Part shown: in pieces, positions 12,550 through 25,139 of the stretch | Position numbering within the stretch: position 1 is the stretch's first letter | How the letters are laid out: each line of letters starts with the position of its first letter | Origin: Chinchilla lanigera | Lineage: Eukaryota; Chordata; Mammalia; Rodentia; Chinchillidae | NCBI RefSeq assembly: GCF_000276665.1 | Contig: NW_004955416.1 | Location: forward strand, 3,257,679-3,321,678 | Direction of reading: 5' to 3' | Length of the DNA: 64,000 bases | The notes under the pieces: model-generated | The model's input: only the letters and a program-made list of their open reading frames with translations | Database searches by the model: none | What the model was told of the DNA's origin: nothing | Program-made: the position numbers and the translations under genes

Positions 12550-12765
12550 GGCTGTGGAGTCTCCCCTGTACATGGACTCTGGGCTTGACATTATGAATTG
12601 GTTTGGACAATGGAACATAAACAAACATAATGAAGCAGAGGCTGGAAAGGTGTTTACATGTTGGGCTTGCCCTGTTTGCTTGCTGCTTTTAGAATCCAAC
12701 CAGTATGTGAAATAAGTCTAGACTATGATGCTTAATGAAATGTAGACCTCTGATCCAGTGTCTTT
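12550..12765 (+). mobile_element. Ancient interspersed repeat, family uncertain
   Basis: The order 'gaattggtttggacaatgga', 'gcagaggctggaaaggtgtt' and 'gggcttgccctgtttgcttg' resembles a widespread old mammalian repeat, probably an LTR. I cannot name the family with confidence. Confidence 0.35.
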
Positions 12766-12779
12766 CTGTAAAACTGAAG

Positions 12780-15700
12780 ATCAGACATGGTGGTGAAACC
12801 TTCTGGGACTGGTTAGTCCTTAAGTGATCTGCTTGTTGCTATCTTTTTATCTAATCTCCTATTAATTCTCTAAGCTTCTTGATAGTTTTTTCAGTAAATT
12901 TTCCTTTTATCAATTTTGCTAGAATTGGTCTTTAATGCATCTGGTAACTCTAAATAAAATAGGTACCTAATGAAGTAGGTTCTTAAAGTGGGACTTTCAA
13001 AATCTAGAAATGACTTGAGAATAACACAGGCCACCATGAACATATGTACTTATACAGATAGTTTAAGGCATTAAACTGTGTACACACACACACATTAGTT
13101 TGGGTTATTGAATATCCCTTACCAGTGGTTGATAGAACCAGTTATGAGCCAAAAGTATTATCAGCGTAGTCACCTCTGCATAGAAATCTGAGTTTCCCTT
13201 TCTCACTTATTCATTTTGCATGTTTTGTGGAGTTAGCAAGCCTGGAAGTTACTCAAAGAATACTCACAGCTTTAAAGACTTTGTGCCCTGCACAGCATTC
13301 TCCTTCTTGTATGCTCTTGTACTTTTTCCTGTGTTTATAGCTCTCTTCACTTGTTTCCAACTTCTGTATGCTATAATGTCGGAGGATTTTGCTCCTGAAA
13401 ATTGCACTGTCTCAAGTGCCTGCCAGAGTTGTCTCTGCCATTTCCTGCCTGCTGCTGCTCTCTCCAGCTCATCATCTGCTTGTGCTACTGGAAACATCAT
13501 GCAAAGGCCATACTTTTCACCTCATTCCTGACAGGTTAAAACCATTTCCTGGGGGAGGTTTTGTTTTTTCTGCTACTTGGTAATAGGGCTGGTTTTCAGG
13601 CAAAAGAGTAGCAAAACCATTTTTCGCTTCAAAATACACCCTGATAAATTGGACATAAAGAATCACACAAGTGAAATTAAAAGTCATATTTTTGAAGTTA
13701 TCAAGGTACTCAACACAATAACGAGTGTTTTTTCTATTCATTCCTCACTGATATACTACATGAATTATTGTAAAAGGTACAGCATTTTTATGGTATCTGT
13801 AGGTCTTCTCACAGGCTGAACTGGACAATAAATATTTATAGATACTTGTGTTTTCACTGTTTAAGGACAGAGCCCACACATCCTTGTCATTACATTGCTT
13901 CAATTTAGTTCTAACTTGGTAGTGATGGGTGGTAAATGGTGGCATGTGCTGGTGTGTGCATTTTATGGTGAGAACTACACTCTCAACAACTACACCGCAA
14001 AGATGTAAGCCATGGCCCTGCTTAATGCAGAAAGATGGCGCTCAATAAATGTTCACTGACTTTGCGCTAAATAAAGAACTTCTCCAAGATTAGAGAATTG
14101 CTCCTTATGCTGGAACAAAGAAACCCAGGGTTTCTGATAGTGCATAGCCACTTCCATAGTGAACAACGACAACAGAAGACACTCAGTCATAAGAGACGAG
14201 GCACCATGAGATGAGATGAAGGACGTGAAATCCGAAATCCAAGAGAAAAAGGAGCCTTGGAGGTTAAGTAACACTTCCCTTTGTTCCCCGGTTTCACTCC
14301 AGCAAAGCTATCACAATCCATTCTAAGACTGTAAATTTGGTATTTTGTACATTAGAAGGTATATTCGACTGACAATACTAGGAAATCCATTTTTACAACT
14401 TAACAATTTCTGTCAGCATTTTAAAAAAATGTTTTCAGTACCCTTTTCTTGGGAGACCCATAAAGCTGACTTCCCCAAGTGTTCTTGATTTCTGCTGTTT
14501 GTTCATTCTGTAACTATTTTTTCCCTTCCATTTCAAGGAAAGCTGTTGGCCATTTTCTCACCTTGTTTGACTTCGCCTGTGATGCTAGGTATTTCAGTAT
14601 AATTAGGTGAGATTTTTATAGGCCCTCAAAGGCTAACAAAATAATAAATGTGGCAGTTCAAGTAATGGCAATCATAGTAGGTCAAGCAAAAAAAGAAAAA
14701 AGAAAGAAAGAAAGTGAGAATGAATCCTTTGGACTGGGATTGATAAATCCTGATGTTATCAGAGCTTGTGAATGCACCATATTTTCTTCTTTCCTTTTTA
14801 GCTTTCCTTTCTGCATTATATAGAACATCACCATTGTATCACATTTATCTCTGATTTGCTTTTATTTTCATTTTTAATGTGTAGATTCTGCTTACTAAGA
14901 AATAGACACACACTACTGTAAAATGATTGTCACTTATGTTCATTCTAGATGCAAAAGAATACCTATTTCTCTGATTATTGTCTTATAAATGAAGAATTCC
15001 TAAAATTCTTTCAAATGCTTTTTCCCTTTCTGATTTTAAAATTAGTGTGCTTAGTATAGAAAATTTTCAAATTACAGAAAAGTACAAAACAGAATATTTC
15101 TAATATCCATTATTTACTCCATCCAAACCAATGCCTACATTATCCTTTTGTTTTATTTATTTTTAGTTTTTTTTTTCTGTGAGTACCTATGTACACGTGT
15201 TTGACATCTATGCAATTGAAATCTTGCTTTTTTGATGGAGCAGTATGAAAATCTGACAATAAACTTAAGGGTTTGTGAAATTCACATTAATAAAATTATA
15301 AATGGAGTACTCTTACAATTAAAACATCACAGAAATATATTAAATTTCTATATGGTGGATGTGGTTCCAATAAAATACATTTTAGGTATGAATAGCTCTC
15401 ATTGTTTTGATGAACACTAGTAAAACATTCAAATAGAGCCTGGCTGAAATGGAAGAGATTTCAGATGGCTGCAGGAATAATGGCCTGTGATACATTTTGC
15501 TGTTTAGCTATTTTCCAGTGGCTTTAAGGGTGCTGTCCTCTTGATTGTCTGCCAGCAATCTGTCCATCACAAAGCTCAGCTGTTACTTATAACTGACTGA
15601 ACTCTTCAAAGATACATTTCACTACATTTTCCCTTTCTTTCCTTTACATTTCTTAAGCACAGCATTTTTCATTTTTAACATCAACACTTAGATACGTGGT

Positions 15701-16480
15701 GTCTGAAAGCTAACAAGACATGGTTCCCTAGCACGCCCTGGTCTCTCTTTTGCTCCCCTGCTCACTGCTAAGTCTTTTGTTTGCACAATATTCTTTTATT
15801 CTGAGCAATATAGCATTTTAGTTCTTGTAATAAATGCCTTCATGTGAAGCAGTTCAGCTAAGAGAATGTTATTAGACTGTGCTCCCAGGCAGCGCACCTC
15901 TACACGATCAATACAAAGCCAGGCCTCAGCTCATTCCCTCTTTGCTTAAATTCCCTGCAAATGTGCAAGAGAAGCAGCAGAGGGTGTCATCAATCACAGG
16001 CCACTGTGACATATGCTGAAACCTGACCAGGGCCGAGATGTTTTAATAAGGCATCCATTAAAACCCTCAAATAAATTGCAATTTGAAAACAGAACATAAT
16101 ACCAGCCAAGTTTTCCTCATCCATCTTGTGGCATGTCATGTAATGTAATTGCGTTGTTAATTTATCCAAGAACTTTCTCAGTACAGTGTTTTGTTGGCAA
16201 TGCTTAATTTCCCTGCAGACTATTTGTGTGTGTGCATGTGTGCATGTGGATGTGGATGTGTAAGGTAGAAAATGTGAGAAGCAACTAGAGGGAAAAAAAA
16301 TGGAGAATTTGTATTTATTTTTGTGTGTTTGTGTATCTGTTGGTTCTGTGGAGAGAATAATGCTATTTCTGCTTGATGTGGCATTAGGCACAGAGGTAGT
16401 CAGAAATGTGAAGTGTTTGACATTTTGTCAATGACCCCTGAGCATCCCCATGCCGCTCGGCAGCTTCGGCCTACAGCAGG
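12780..16480. other. Repeat-poor stretch, possible conserved noncoding DNA
   Basis: Apart from a (GAAA)-rich patch near 14690 and an L2/MIR-like tail near 14040 (ctcaataaatgttcactga), no repeat was recognised. The best frame (13220-13531 plus, 103 codons) has a hydrophobic patch and a Ser run but no domain that I know. It overlaps frames on the other strand and is not called as a gene. Confidence 0.4.
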
Positions 16481-16500
16481 ACAACCTCCTTCCTCTGTGC

Positions 16501-16601
16501 AACCTGCCATTGGTTCACACCCCTCCAGAGTGGGATCACTCAGAGTGCCTGTGGATCCCATCAATAAATATTGACAGTAGGGTGTTGGAGCCACTTAAGA
16601 T
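16501..16601 (+). repeat. 101-bp local direct duplication, copy A
   Basis: Starts aacctgccattggttcacac and ends gagccacttaagat. It matches 17461-17561 with only four substitutions, all clustered at 16571-16575 (ttgac here, cccaa there). The first 70 bases are identical. The flanking DNA is unrelated. An aataaa sits near 16564. Confidence 0.97.
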
Positions 16602-16758
16602 CACCTCACAATGACACGCCAAACAAGATTGGACTGACTGACTCTCTAGCTCTTGGGTTATATGTGAAAAGTTTTGACAAAAGTAAAAAAAGTAAGTTAT
16701 AAATCAATGAAGAGGATAAAAAAGTCTTTCTCTGGAATAATGTCAGTGATTAAATTAA

Positions 16759-16777
16759 ATATATATATATATATAAA
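16759..16777. repeat. (AT)n microsatellite
   Basis: A short atatat run between the two copies of the 101-bp duplication. Confidence 0.85.
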
Positions 16778-17460
16778 AGCTTGGAGGAAAGATACAGACA
16801 GGCAGGGGTTCATATGGATTTCTTTGTCTTGTAAGCATAACTGTTAAAATAGTAACTCAATTCTTAATGTAGGGCTGCATCAGCAGATTCTTCACCTTTA
16901 TTTACACTTCTGGGTTTCCTTAATTCATCTGTTTTCTCATTTTCTGTAAAAGAAGCCCTCAGAAGGTAGAGGGTAAATCCACCGTGTAGATTCTATCCAT
17001 ATCTAGGATGTCACTGTAAACATGATGCCAACCAAATATTGTTTTAAACTTGTTAAGAGTGTTTTCTAGGCCTATTATTTCTAAGTCCTGAGTTGCTATA
17101 CTAATGACAGAGGAGAGAAGACAGCAAGATCAAAAGGGAAAAATTCACAAAAAAAAAGTAGTTGTGTAACTTTTATTTCATTATTAGTCAGGAGCACATT
17201 ATTTATTTGAGCTCCAGCAGAAAAGACAATAAAATGTAAAGCATGCTAGTCAGTGAGTTAACAGCCACCCTCTGTTCGGAGGTCCTTATATGTAAAGTAA
17301 CTTGGCCTGAAGAACATGGTGACCATCTGATGCGCCCAGCCAGACAGACCATTCTCATCTCAAGTTCCCACTTCCCACCATGCAAACTATTAGACAATCA
17401 GAATATAGAAGGTGCCAGGAAAAGTGAAATTAGTTTCTCCTTCCTTCGAATGGATGGAGA

Positions 17461-17561
17461 AACCTGCCATTGGTTCACACCCCTCCAGAGTGGGATCACT
17501 CAGAGTGCCTGTGGATCCCATCAATAAATACCCAAAGTAGGGTGTTGGAGCCACTTAAGAT
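17461..17561 (+). repeat. 101-bp local direct duplication, copy B
   Basis: The second copy in the same orientation, exactly 960 bp downstream of copy A. The boundaries are abrupt on both sides, without a poly-A tail, terminal inverted repeats or a target duplication that would mark a transposon. Confidence 0.97.
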
Positions 17562-20080
17562 TTCTTCCTTCCTTTGTGATTTGGATCAGGTACTGAAATT
17601 CACTTAGTCAGGAAGACAGGAGAGTGGGGAAACCTCCTAAAATAATTTTCTCTCCCTATAGGGAAGATGCCTGGTTACCACCTGCCCAATAAATGTCAGT
17701 TGGGTTATTTTTTAAAAAAATAAGGATCTGGATTCAACAGCATCTGAATCTAGGTTGAGAAGTACAGTGGAGTAAAAGTGAATCCATGTAAGAATATAAA
17801 ACCAAAAGAGACAAAGCTGAAATAAAACTATTGACAATTAAATACAAGATTGAGTAGCTCTTTCTGAGGAGATTTTTTGACATCTCACATTCTATGAGGA
17901 TTCCTGAAGCTTTACTAAGATTTGTGCTGATTTATTATGCCTAGTAAAAATCATGTTTGGTTTCTTATAGTTGAAAATATTTTGAGGTTTAGCTGAAATT
18001 TGTTTGGAATTGGGAGTGTAATACCCCAAGCAACATGCAAAGGATCCGAACCAACAGGAATTGGAATATACAAAAACTCTTTCTCCAACTCCACGTGAGC
18101 CTGGGTTGCCAGCTTTCACATGCTTCTAATGTTAGCTCGAGCTTTCTGGCAGAACCATTGTAAACTCCATTTCACAGGCATCCTCTGTTATTTTTGGCAT
18201 TTTAATATTGGCCTTTCTTCTTTTTTATTTCCTTGTCCAGAAGTACAGTCATTTTAAGAATAGTATAATTATTATTGAAAAGCATTTTAGTTTTTTAAGT
18301 TCCAGGTCAAGATGAATTCATCCTAGCATTGGTATTTAGCTACCCTCCTTGAATTGCACAGAAAGATTAAAACATTAAGGACATGGGACATGGACCTTTA
18401 ATTCCTCTTGTGTATTGCAAGGGCACAAAGGAAATGTCAGTTCCCAAGGTGATTATATAGTGAATGCTGGCCAGAATGGAATAATTGTGTCCTACCAAGA
18501 GTGTGAGAAATATATACATGGAGAGATAAAATTGTAAAGGGACAGACAATATAGGGTAAGCACATGTACAGCATAAAAGAATTCAATTGGGTGGATGACA
18601 CAGGTCTTTGGCCTTTTTGTGGAAATCAATGAGCTGCTGTTTAGGTGTCTTTTTCAAAGCACAGGGACTTTGAAAGGATAAAGCCTTGACTCTCTTATCC
18701 ACTGAGGCTTACTCAAGTTAACCCTGGGATATTTTTAAGAAAGTTGATTTGTTTTCCTTTTTCCCTCAGCTTCCTTGAAGTGATTTACAATTCCTGCATC
18801 TATGGCTGCCATTCGCTATGTGTGCCATTATTTAGCCAACATTTAGTAATTAAATTCTCCTTAAAATGCTTATAGGCCTAGCCTTTCCCTTACCTCCAGC
18901 CTGTGACACCCTCCCACCCCATTTCTAAATTAGCGGACTCATATTGGGAACACCACAAATAATCAATTTGGCTGCTAAAATATCTGGGTCTGAATTCAAT
19001 GTGAGGTTTCATCCTTTTACAAAATTCCCTGCAAACTTGCATGTAAATTCAAAGCCTGATCCATAAAAATCTTCTAGCAATATCATTCTAATTTCAGAAG
19101 TCTGGTGAGATGAAGCCATGTGTTATGTTATAAACACCCCAACAAAAGAACTGTGATCTTACCATGTTATTTTTTTCCCAATGTAATTTATAAACGTTGT
19201 TGATTCTGCCTCACCATTTGGAGACTCATGCATGTGTTACTCCTCCAAATTCCCTGCTTTAAAATCCCCCAGAGACCCATAAGTTCTGGGTTTCTTAAAG
19301 AAATAGGCTACCCTCACCTCTACCACCCCCACACTCCCCACTCCTCCAAAAACAATCCCAATGCAAAGTGCCAATAAACTAACTCAGCCGCATACAATGA
19401 TATTGTCAAGAAAACCTCGGGAGAAAACTATTTAAATTTCACGGCATAAATCTGAGCTCTTGGCCAACCTTCCCTTAGCAAGTGGAGAGCACAAGTCTCA
19501 TGCTAATTCTCCACCAAACCTCGAGTTTTATGAAAGCTACATTTTATCTGTTTGGTTATTTGCAGTCACCTGAGACTTGGAAAAGGAATATTAGCACCAC
19601 TCACATTTTATTGTGGGAGTCACAATACTTGGTTGACCCCCTTTTCAGCTCCTATTGAATTTCCTATACAAAGGAAATGAAAATGTTTTATATTTAATAC
19701 AGCAGCACATAACAAGAGGCTTAGTTATTACACAGAGAGCTGCAATTTTCTGCTTTTGTTTCAACTATTACTGTGGAGCTGAAATTTCTGAGCACATTTT
19801 TTTATGATTTCTTTATTGCTGGCTTTAGAGATGACAGTGAGACGGAATGCCATCTTTACACCAAGGACTCTACAGAAAGGTACCATTTACACTTATTTGT
19901 GCTAGAAAGACCACTTTCCACTGATGTCTTAGTTTCTTGCAGACAGATAAATTTTTTAAAACCTAAAGAAAAAATTAACCTGGCAGAAAACCTAGACTGA
20001 TGATTCCAGCAGTCTCTTGATTTTCCTTCCAGATCTTCTGATACTAACAGGGGTCCCACTGAACTCAGGCTCTTAGTAAG
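17562..20080. other. Repeat-poor stretch without supported gene
   Basis: No open frame with recognisable motifs. The blocks at 18770-19100 and 19370-19560 are complex, low-repeat sequence and could be conserved noncoding DNA. Confidence 0.4.
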
Positions 20081-20084
20081 TGAC

Positions 20085-20320
20085 AGGCCTTGGTGCTAAG
20101 CATGTTATCTTTTCCAGTCATTACAATGGCAGTTGATATTATTATAGATATTATTATAACACAAAGATATTATTATCAACCTCTTTCCATAGATAGAAAA
20201 TTGAGGCTGAGAGCCATTCTCCAATCTGCACAATGTAGCCTTGCTAATAGAACGATTATCTACCAATGACTGGAACCAAGGTCTGTCTGATTCTGTGGCC
20301 TGATCATTCTTCTATTGACT
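20085..20320 (-). mobile_element. MIR SINE, antisense
   Basis: Antisense MIR order: 'tggtgctaagcatgttatct', then attattatcaacctctttcc, then 'agaaaattgaggctgagag', then 'gactggaaccaaggtctgtc' and tctattgactaagtcatgca. Ancient and diverged. Confidence 0.65.
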
Positions 20321-21274
20321 AAGTCATGCATTGTATTTTTAACTTTTTAAAAAATTTACTTTTCTTGATTTCTTTTAAAATTTAAATGTATTTCCTTTAA
20401 AAATAGTGTAATAAAGACATATATTTCTCAGCTAGATTCATCAGTGTTGCCATATTTATTTTGTCTTTTCTTTCACTCTTTCCACACACACATTCGTACA
20501 TGTATTCATGTGTACACTTACGTGTGTGTTAATTTATTTCAAATGGTTTTTGCTAAGCCATCTAAAAGTAAGTTATAGAGATCAGGAAGATTTACCCCTA
20601 AAAATAAGATCTTTCTCCCATGTAACCACAATACCACTGCCATGTTGTCGGAATAAGCCTTTATTCAACACTGTCATCTAATATAAAATTCATATACAAA
20701 TTTTCCAGGTTCCTTTCACAGTGATGTTTATAAGTGTTATTTATTTATTTTTATCTAGGATCCACTCCAGGAAAAGTCTGCCTGTTTAACTTTTCTACAT
20801 ACAGGTTCTGTAACAGTGGAGATAGAATGAGAATCACAGATTGAAAAAATTAAGTAAAGATCTTGTGCCTAAAAGAACCTATTGTATTGATTTACATAAT
20901 ATTGTAATAGGCTTATACATTCTAGAGCCTCTTCCATTCTGACATTCCTGTAATATATTGTTCCTTATCTCTGGCTAATTAAGAATAGAATAGCAAAATA
21001 TTTCAAGACTCTCTAGCCATCCTACAATTAGTTTCAGAAATAGTTATTTAGCCAGATTCTATTTTGCCATTGCTTAAGTGAGTCTGAACTGGCCTCAGCG
21101 AACATGTCCCTAACTATACAACTCCAAACACTCTGGAATTCTAAGAATCAGTATTATAGGAGAAAAAGGGGAAGTAAGAAACCAGAAATTAGGGAGCATT
21201 AGAAAATACCAGAAAGAACAGAAAGAAGTACCAGAATCTGACCAATTAAATTTATCATCATAATAATATAGTAA

Positions 21275-21465
21275 TGAATAGGAAAATATGTTGTATGCTT
21301 AGCATCCCTGGTGGAATAATGAGGGATTTAAGCGCATTTTTCTTTAATCCTTGCAGTAATTTTCCAGAATAGGTTTCTGCTCCCTCTGCCCATTTTATGA
21401 AAGAATTGATTCTTACACAAGTTAAATATTTTGTCCAAGGTTTCCTAAGCATAATATACTGCAGC
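21275..21465 (-). mobile_element. MIR/L2-like fragment, antisense
   Basis: 'taatccttgcagtaattttc', 'cccattttatgaaagaattg' and 'acacaagttaaatattttgtccaagg' follow the antisense MIR core order (balanced against much divergence). Confidence 0.5.
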
Positions 21466-21661
21466 TCTACTCAAAGAAAACTGATGGAGAGAGGGGAAGA
21501 GGTAAGATTAGTGACACTGTTAGGAACACAGTGATCATCCTTTGCTCCAATTCTGCCCTCTCTTCCCACAGTTTTTAATCAATGTATCCCATTAGTGGTC
21601 AAGAAGCTCACTCCTTCTCTAGCTACCACTGTTTTAAAGTTTAAGACAACACCCTCTCTGC

Positions 21662-22056
21662 TGTGGTTTGTGTCTAGATGTCCTACCAAAGCCTCATGAG
21701 GTCATAGGTGGGACTTTTTTCAGAACTGGGTGAATCTAGAGTAGTGATGCTGGAATTAAGGGTGTGTGATGACTAAATCAATCCATTGATTGGTTTGGCA
21801 CTGCCCTAATCCTGGTAGCTTAGAGAGAGTATAAAAGGGACAGAAAAAAGCTGGTGAGGTCCTTTGCTTGGTTTGCTACCTTCTTCCCACCACGAACTCT
21901 TTCTCCTCTGCCATGCCTCTCTGCTAAGCCACCCTTCCTTGGAGCCAGCCGATTATGGACTGAAACTTCTACAGATTGTGAGCTAAGTAAACCTTTCCTC
22001 CTTTAACTTTGGGTGTTGAGTATTTTGTCTCAGAAGTGAGAAAAGTAACTAAGACA
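21662..22056 (+). mobile_element. Solo MaLR-like LTR with TATA box
   Basis: TG...CA termini (tgtggtttgtgtctagatgt to aactaagaca), about 395 bp. A TATA box (tataaaa, 21830-21836) is followed by a purine-rich stretch and an 'agctaagtaaacctttcctcc' segment. The end reads gagtattttgtctcagaagt. The 7-bp repeat ctctctg flanks it at 21654-21660 and 22057-22063, one base outside the 5' TG, supporting a genuine insertion whose internal part was lost by LTR recombination. Confidence 0.75.
21830..21836 (+). promoter_or_regulatory. LTR TATA box
   Basis: tataaaa in the middle of the solo LTR, at the position expected for the U3/R promoter. Whether it is still active cannot be judged. Confidence 0.5.
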
Positions 22057-22222
22057 CTCTCTGAAGCAGATCCTGGCCATACCTGGTCACACATCTCTCT
22101 ACCCCTAGCCATCTCTCCTCTAGTCTCTTCTGCATAGTGGTAGCAATTCTCTTTCCAGTGGCCTTCTTTGACATGTCACTGCCTTGTTTGAAATGCTTTG
22201 ATGACTGCCCATTACTCAGACC

Positions 22223-22325
22223 ATTGGTTCTTAATCCTGACTGCACAGGAAAATAACCACTTTAGGAGACACCAGTGGCCACGCCTCACTTCACAGATTC
22301 TGACTCAATTTATCTGAGGAGATTG
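22223..22325 (-). mobile_element. MER5A-like fragment
   Basis: Reads ggttcttaatcctgactgca, then 'ccacgcctcacttcacagattctgactca' split by divergence, resembling the MER5A wording 'ccccacc...gatttctgattcagtagg'. Orientation uncertain. Confidence 0.4.
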
Positions 22326-22341
22326 AGCTCCTAGAAAATTA

Positions 22342-22478
22342 TAGGACATCCAGTTAAATTTGAATTTCAAATAAATTCTAATTACTTTTTATTATAAATA
22401 TGTCCCAAACATTGCATGGAGCATACTCAACTGAATATTCTATTTATCAAAGATTCAAATTTAACTGAGAGTCCTGTA
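22342..22478. repeat. Imperfect palindromic (foldback) element
   Basis: The left arm ccagttaaatttgaatttca (22350 region) pairs with the right arm attcaaatttaactgagagt (22454 region). The outer ends aggacat and gtcctgta also pair. Arms are about 35 bp with roughly 65 bp between them. It resembles a MITE or an old palindromic repeat known from mammals, but I cannot give its name. Confidence 0.7.
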
Positions 22479-22485
22479 TTTTGAG

Positions 22486-23580
22486 TTGTAAAATAAAAAC
22501 GGTTGTTTTTATTTTAAATTATTCATCATTCATGTTTGTGTTTCCTACATATTTGTGTGTGTTATAGGGAAGGTAATAAAGAATAGTTTGTAATTCTCCC
22601 CAGTTAAATCATGTGTACATCAAAGGTTGAAATTACCGGCTTGTAGAAAACAATTCTAAATAAGAGAGAATCTAAATTCCCCAAGGGACAAAAGAATCTT
22701 GAGATTTTGACCTCTGCTTCCTTTTTAATCTTACCTCCTATCTCTTTCCATACCACAAAACAACTATCTAAAATGCCTTCTACTTTTCTACCTCCAGTTC
22801 TTTGCACTGTCTCCCAAGCCAGAGACGTCTTTTAAGGTCTGTTGGTGAACTCTCAATCACCCTTTAAGGCCCAAATCTGACTTCCACAGGTATTGTAAGT
22901 GATCGTTCCTACTTATGCAGAGTATTGTATGTATGTGTATTGTTCTGACTATTCCTAGTAAAAATTATATGCTTAAGTTATAAATTTAAGCAATTAGGCA
23001 CTTCACGTTGAATATTTTAAATTCTCATGATTGTTATAATTATTTATTAATTTGTTAAGTAGCGGTGAACTTTGTGAGTTATATGAAAATAGAACCTTTT
23101 CAGAAAGCATCAAATATAAAAGTTTGAAGAAATTAATATGCATTACACTATGTATTATATGCTAAAATCTTAAGACATATTAAATGCAACATATAGTAAA
23201 AGTGTAAATTTTGCCAAGATTCCTGTCACTCTTCTTACCTGGTAGCCAATTAAATAAAAGGATATAAAAAAAATATTTAAGACAAACACTTGTCTTTATG
23301 GTTTGAGCATTTAAAAATCTGTTTACATTTCTAGTCTCCAAATAATTTCCTAGTGGTACTATGACTTTTGTCCATAATATTTTGTGTGTATCATGTATTA
23401 ATTTATGTGATGCTTTGGTAAATATAATGAAAATGTTTCCATATGTAGTATTATACATTTTGATATAATTTCTTATATCTCACAGTAGTAACATACCTCA
23501 CGCTGAAATGTTACTGATTAAGATTCTACCAATGATATCAAGTTACGATTTGAGCAGGGACTGTGTTGAAGAAGCTTCTC
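22486..23580. other. AT-rich unannotated spacer
   Basis: No repeat or gene was recognised. The 92-codon antisense frame at 23180-23458 has no motif. Confidence 0.4.
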
Positions 23581-23582
23581 AT

Positions 23583-23917
23583 GCTTAGTTTGTTGTAGCC
23601 CAGTTGGGCTGCCACCATAAAACACTCATCATAGCTTCTAAACAACAGGAATTTGTTTCTGTTTTGAGGATGTAAAGTCCAGGATCAAAGCGCTAGCAGG
23701 CTCCATGTCTTGTGAGTGCTTCTTCTCCGGATCATAAATGGGACCTTCAAAGGGTATAAGAGAGCAACAGCTGCCACAGGCCCTCTTGTGAAGGAACACT
23801 GATCCTACTCATGTGGGCAGTCATTTCACAAAGCCCCCATCTCTTTTTACGATTGCAACAGAGATGCAGTTTCAACATATGAATTTGGAGAGGACATGAG
23901 CATGTGGAATATAGCCA
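23583..23917 (-). mobile_element. MLT1-type MaLR LTR, antisense
   Basis: 'gggctgccaccataaaacac', 'caacaggaatttgtttctg', 'gaaggaacactgatcctact' and 'caacatatgaatttggagag' fall in the antisense MLT1 order, parallel to the copy at 9497-9846. Confidence 0.65.
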
Positions 23918-24706
23918 TGTTCATTTTACCAATGACCTTTTCTGGAGTTGAAAGAGTAAGAAAAAAATATCTGCTGTTCACAATTATCAGGTTAAAACCT
24001 AAAGCAGAGTTGCAACTGAGGCAGAAGAAAAAAATCCCATTCTAGGAGGATAGAGATCCGGTTGCCCCAAATGTGTCATTCATGTTTTCAGTTCCCATTT
24101 CAAAGGCAGATGGGCTACTCAGAGCAAGGTGGTAACTGTTGAGTTCTGGGTTTTATAAAACTGCTGACAAAATTATTGATTTTGGTAAGTATTTTATGAA
24201 CTGCTACATGATCTCAAACTTTTGTTAACATTTTACAAAGTAAATCAATGTTTGCTATGTGCCTCAAATTTCTGTCTGTATAGACACAGGGTATTCCATT
24301 TTTTTTATAGCGAGGGGAATACCTTTCTGCTTCATTAAGCTTCCCTTTGTCCTATCTTTCCTTTTATTACTCGGTAGTAGATGTAAGACTGCTTTCCTCT
24401 TTGTACTCTTAGAGAGAGTTAGGTTTCTCCTGCTATCTATTACACTTTTTCTAACTGCAATTGTAGGTTTGACAGGTTGTGTTCTTTACAGGTAGTGCCC
24501 TCACTAAAGACAGATACTTAGGTATTTATATTATCCTAGTCCCAAGTACCACGATTGTCACAAACTAAGTTTTCATTACATTAATTTGCTCAGTATGCTT
24601 CAAAAATTTTCTAGAAAATTTTTCATAAAACTAACAATGTTAGTTGTTATTAACTTGAATTAACAAGTTGACAAATGAAGACTTGAGATATTCAACATAA
24701 AGGGCT

Positions 24707-25138
24707 TGTCTTAGGTACTTGTTGTTGAGACAAAATACCTGAAACCAAAGTTAAAGGAGGAAAGGCTTATTTTGGTTCAGTTTGTAGAGGTTTCATTCCA
24801 TAGTTGGCAGTCTTCAGTGCAAGGCAGCATGACAGAGGAGCATCGTGGAGCAGAAGCAATTCATGGCAGGCAGAATGTAGAAGGCAGCAAGGCAGCAAGC
24901 AGAGAGCAATAAGCAACAAGTGACTAGCAGTGACCCTCTTTCTGCCTCTTACATCTATCTAAGATATTCATGTTCAGAAAGGTGGCACACACACCTAGGG
25001 TGGGGCATCCCACCATGAATCAAACCCAGCATCGCATTCGTAATCCCAGTACCACACATTCTAGACTCAGCCCCCTCCAAAAAAACCCACCTATGACATA
25101 TGAGGCTTTGGGAGGACATCTAGATATAAGCTATAACA
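24707..25138 (-). mobile_element. MaLR-like LTR, antisense
   Basis: On the minus strand it begins TGTTATAGCTTATATCTAGA and ends with caggtattttgtctcaacaa and taagaca. About 432 bp, related to the copy at 1974-2331. Flanks gggct and ggatt agree only partly, so no target duplication is claimed. Confidence 0.65.
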
Positions 25139-25139
25139 G

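Noticed and set aside
13220..13531. 103-codon frame with a hydrophobic segment and Ser run
   Set aside because: No domain recognised, overlapped by antisense frames, no splice or promoter context; a chance frame is likelier.
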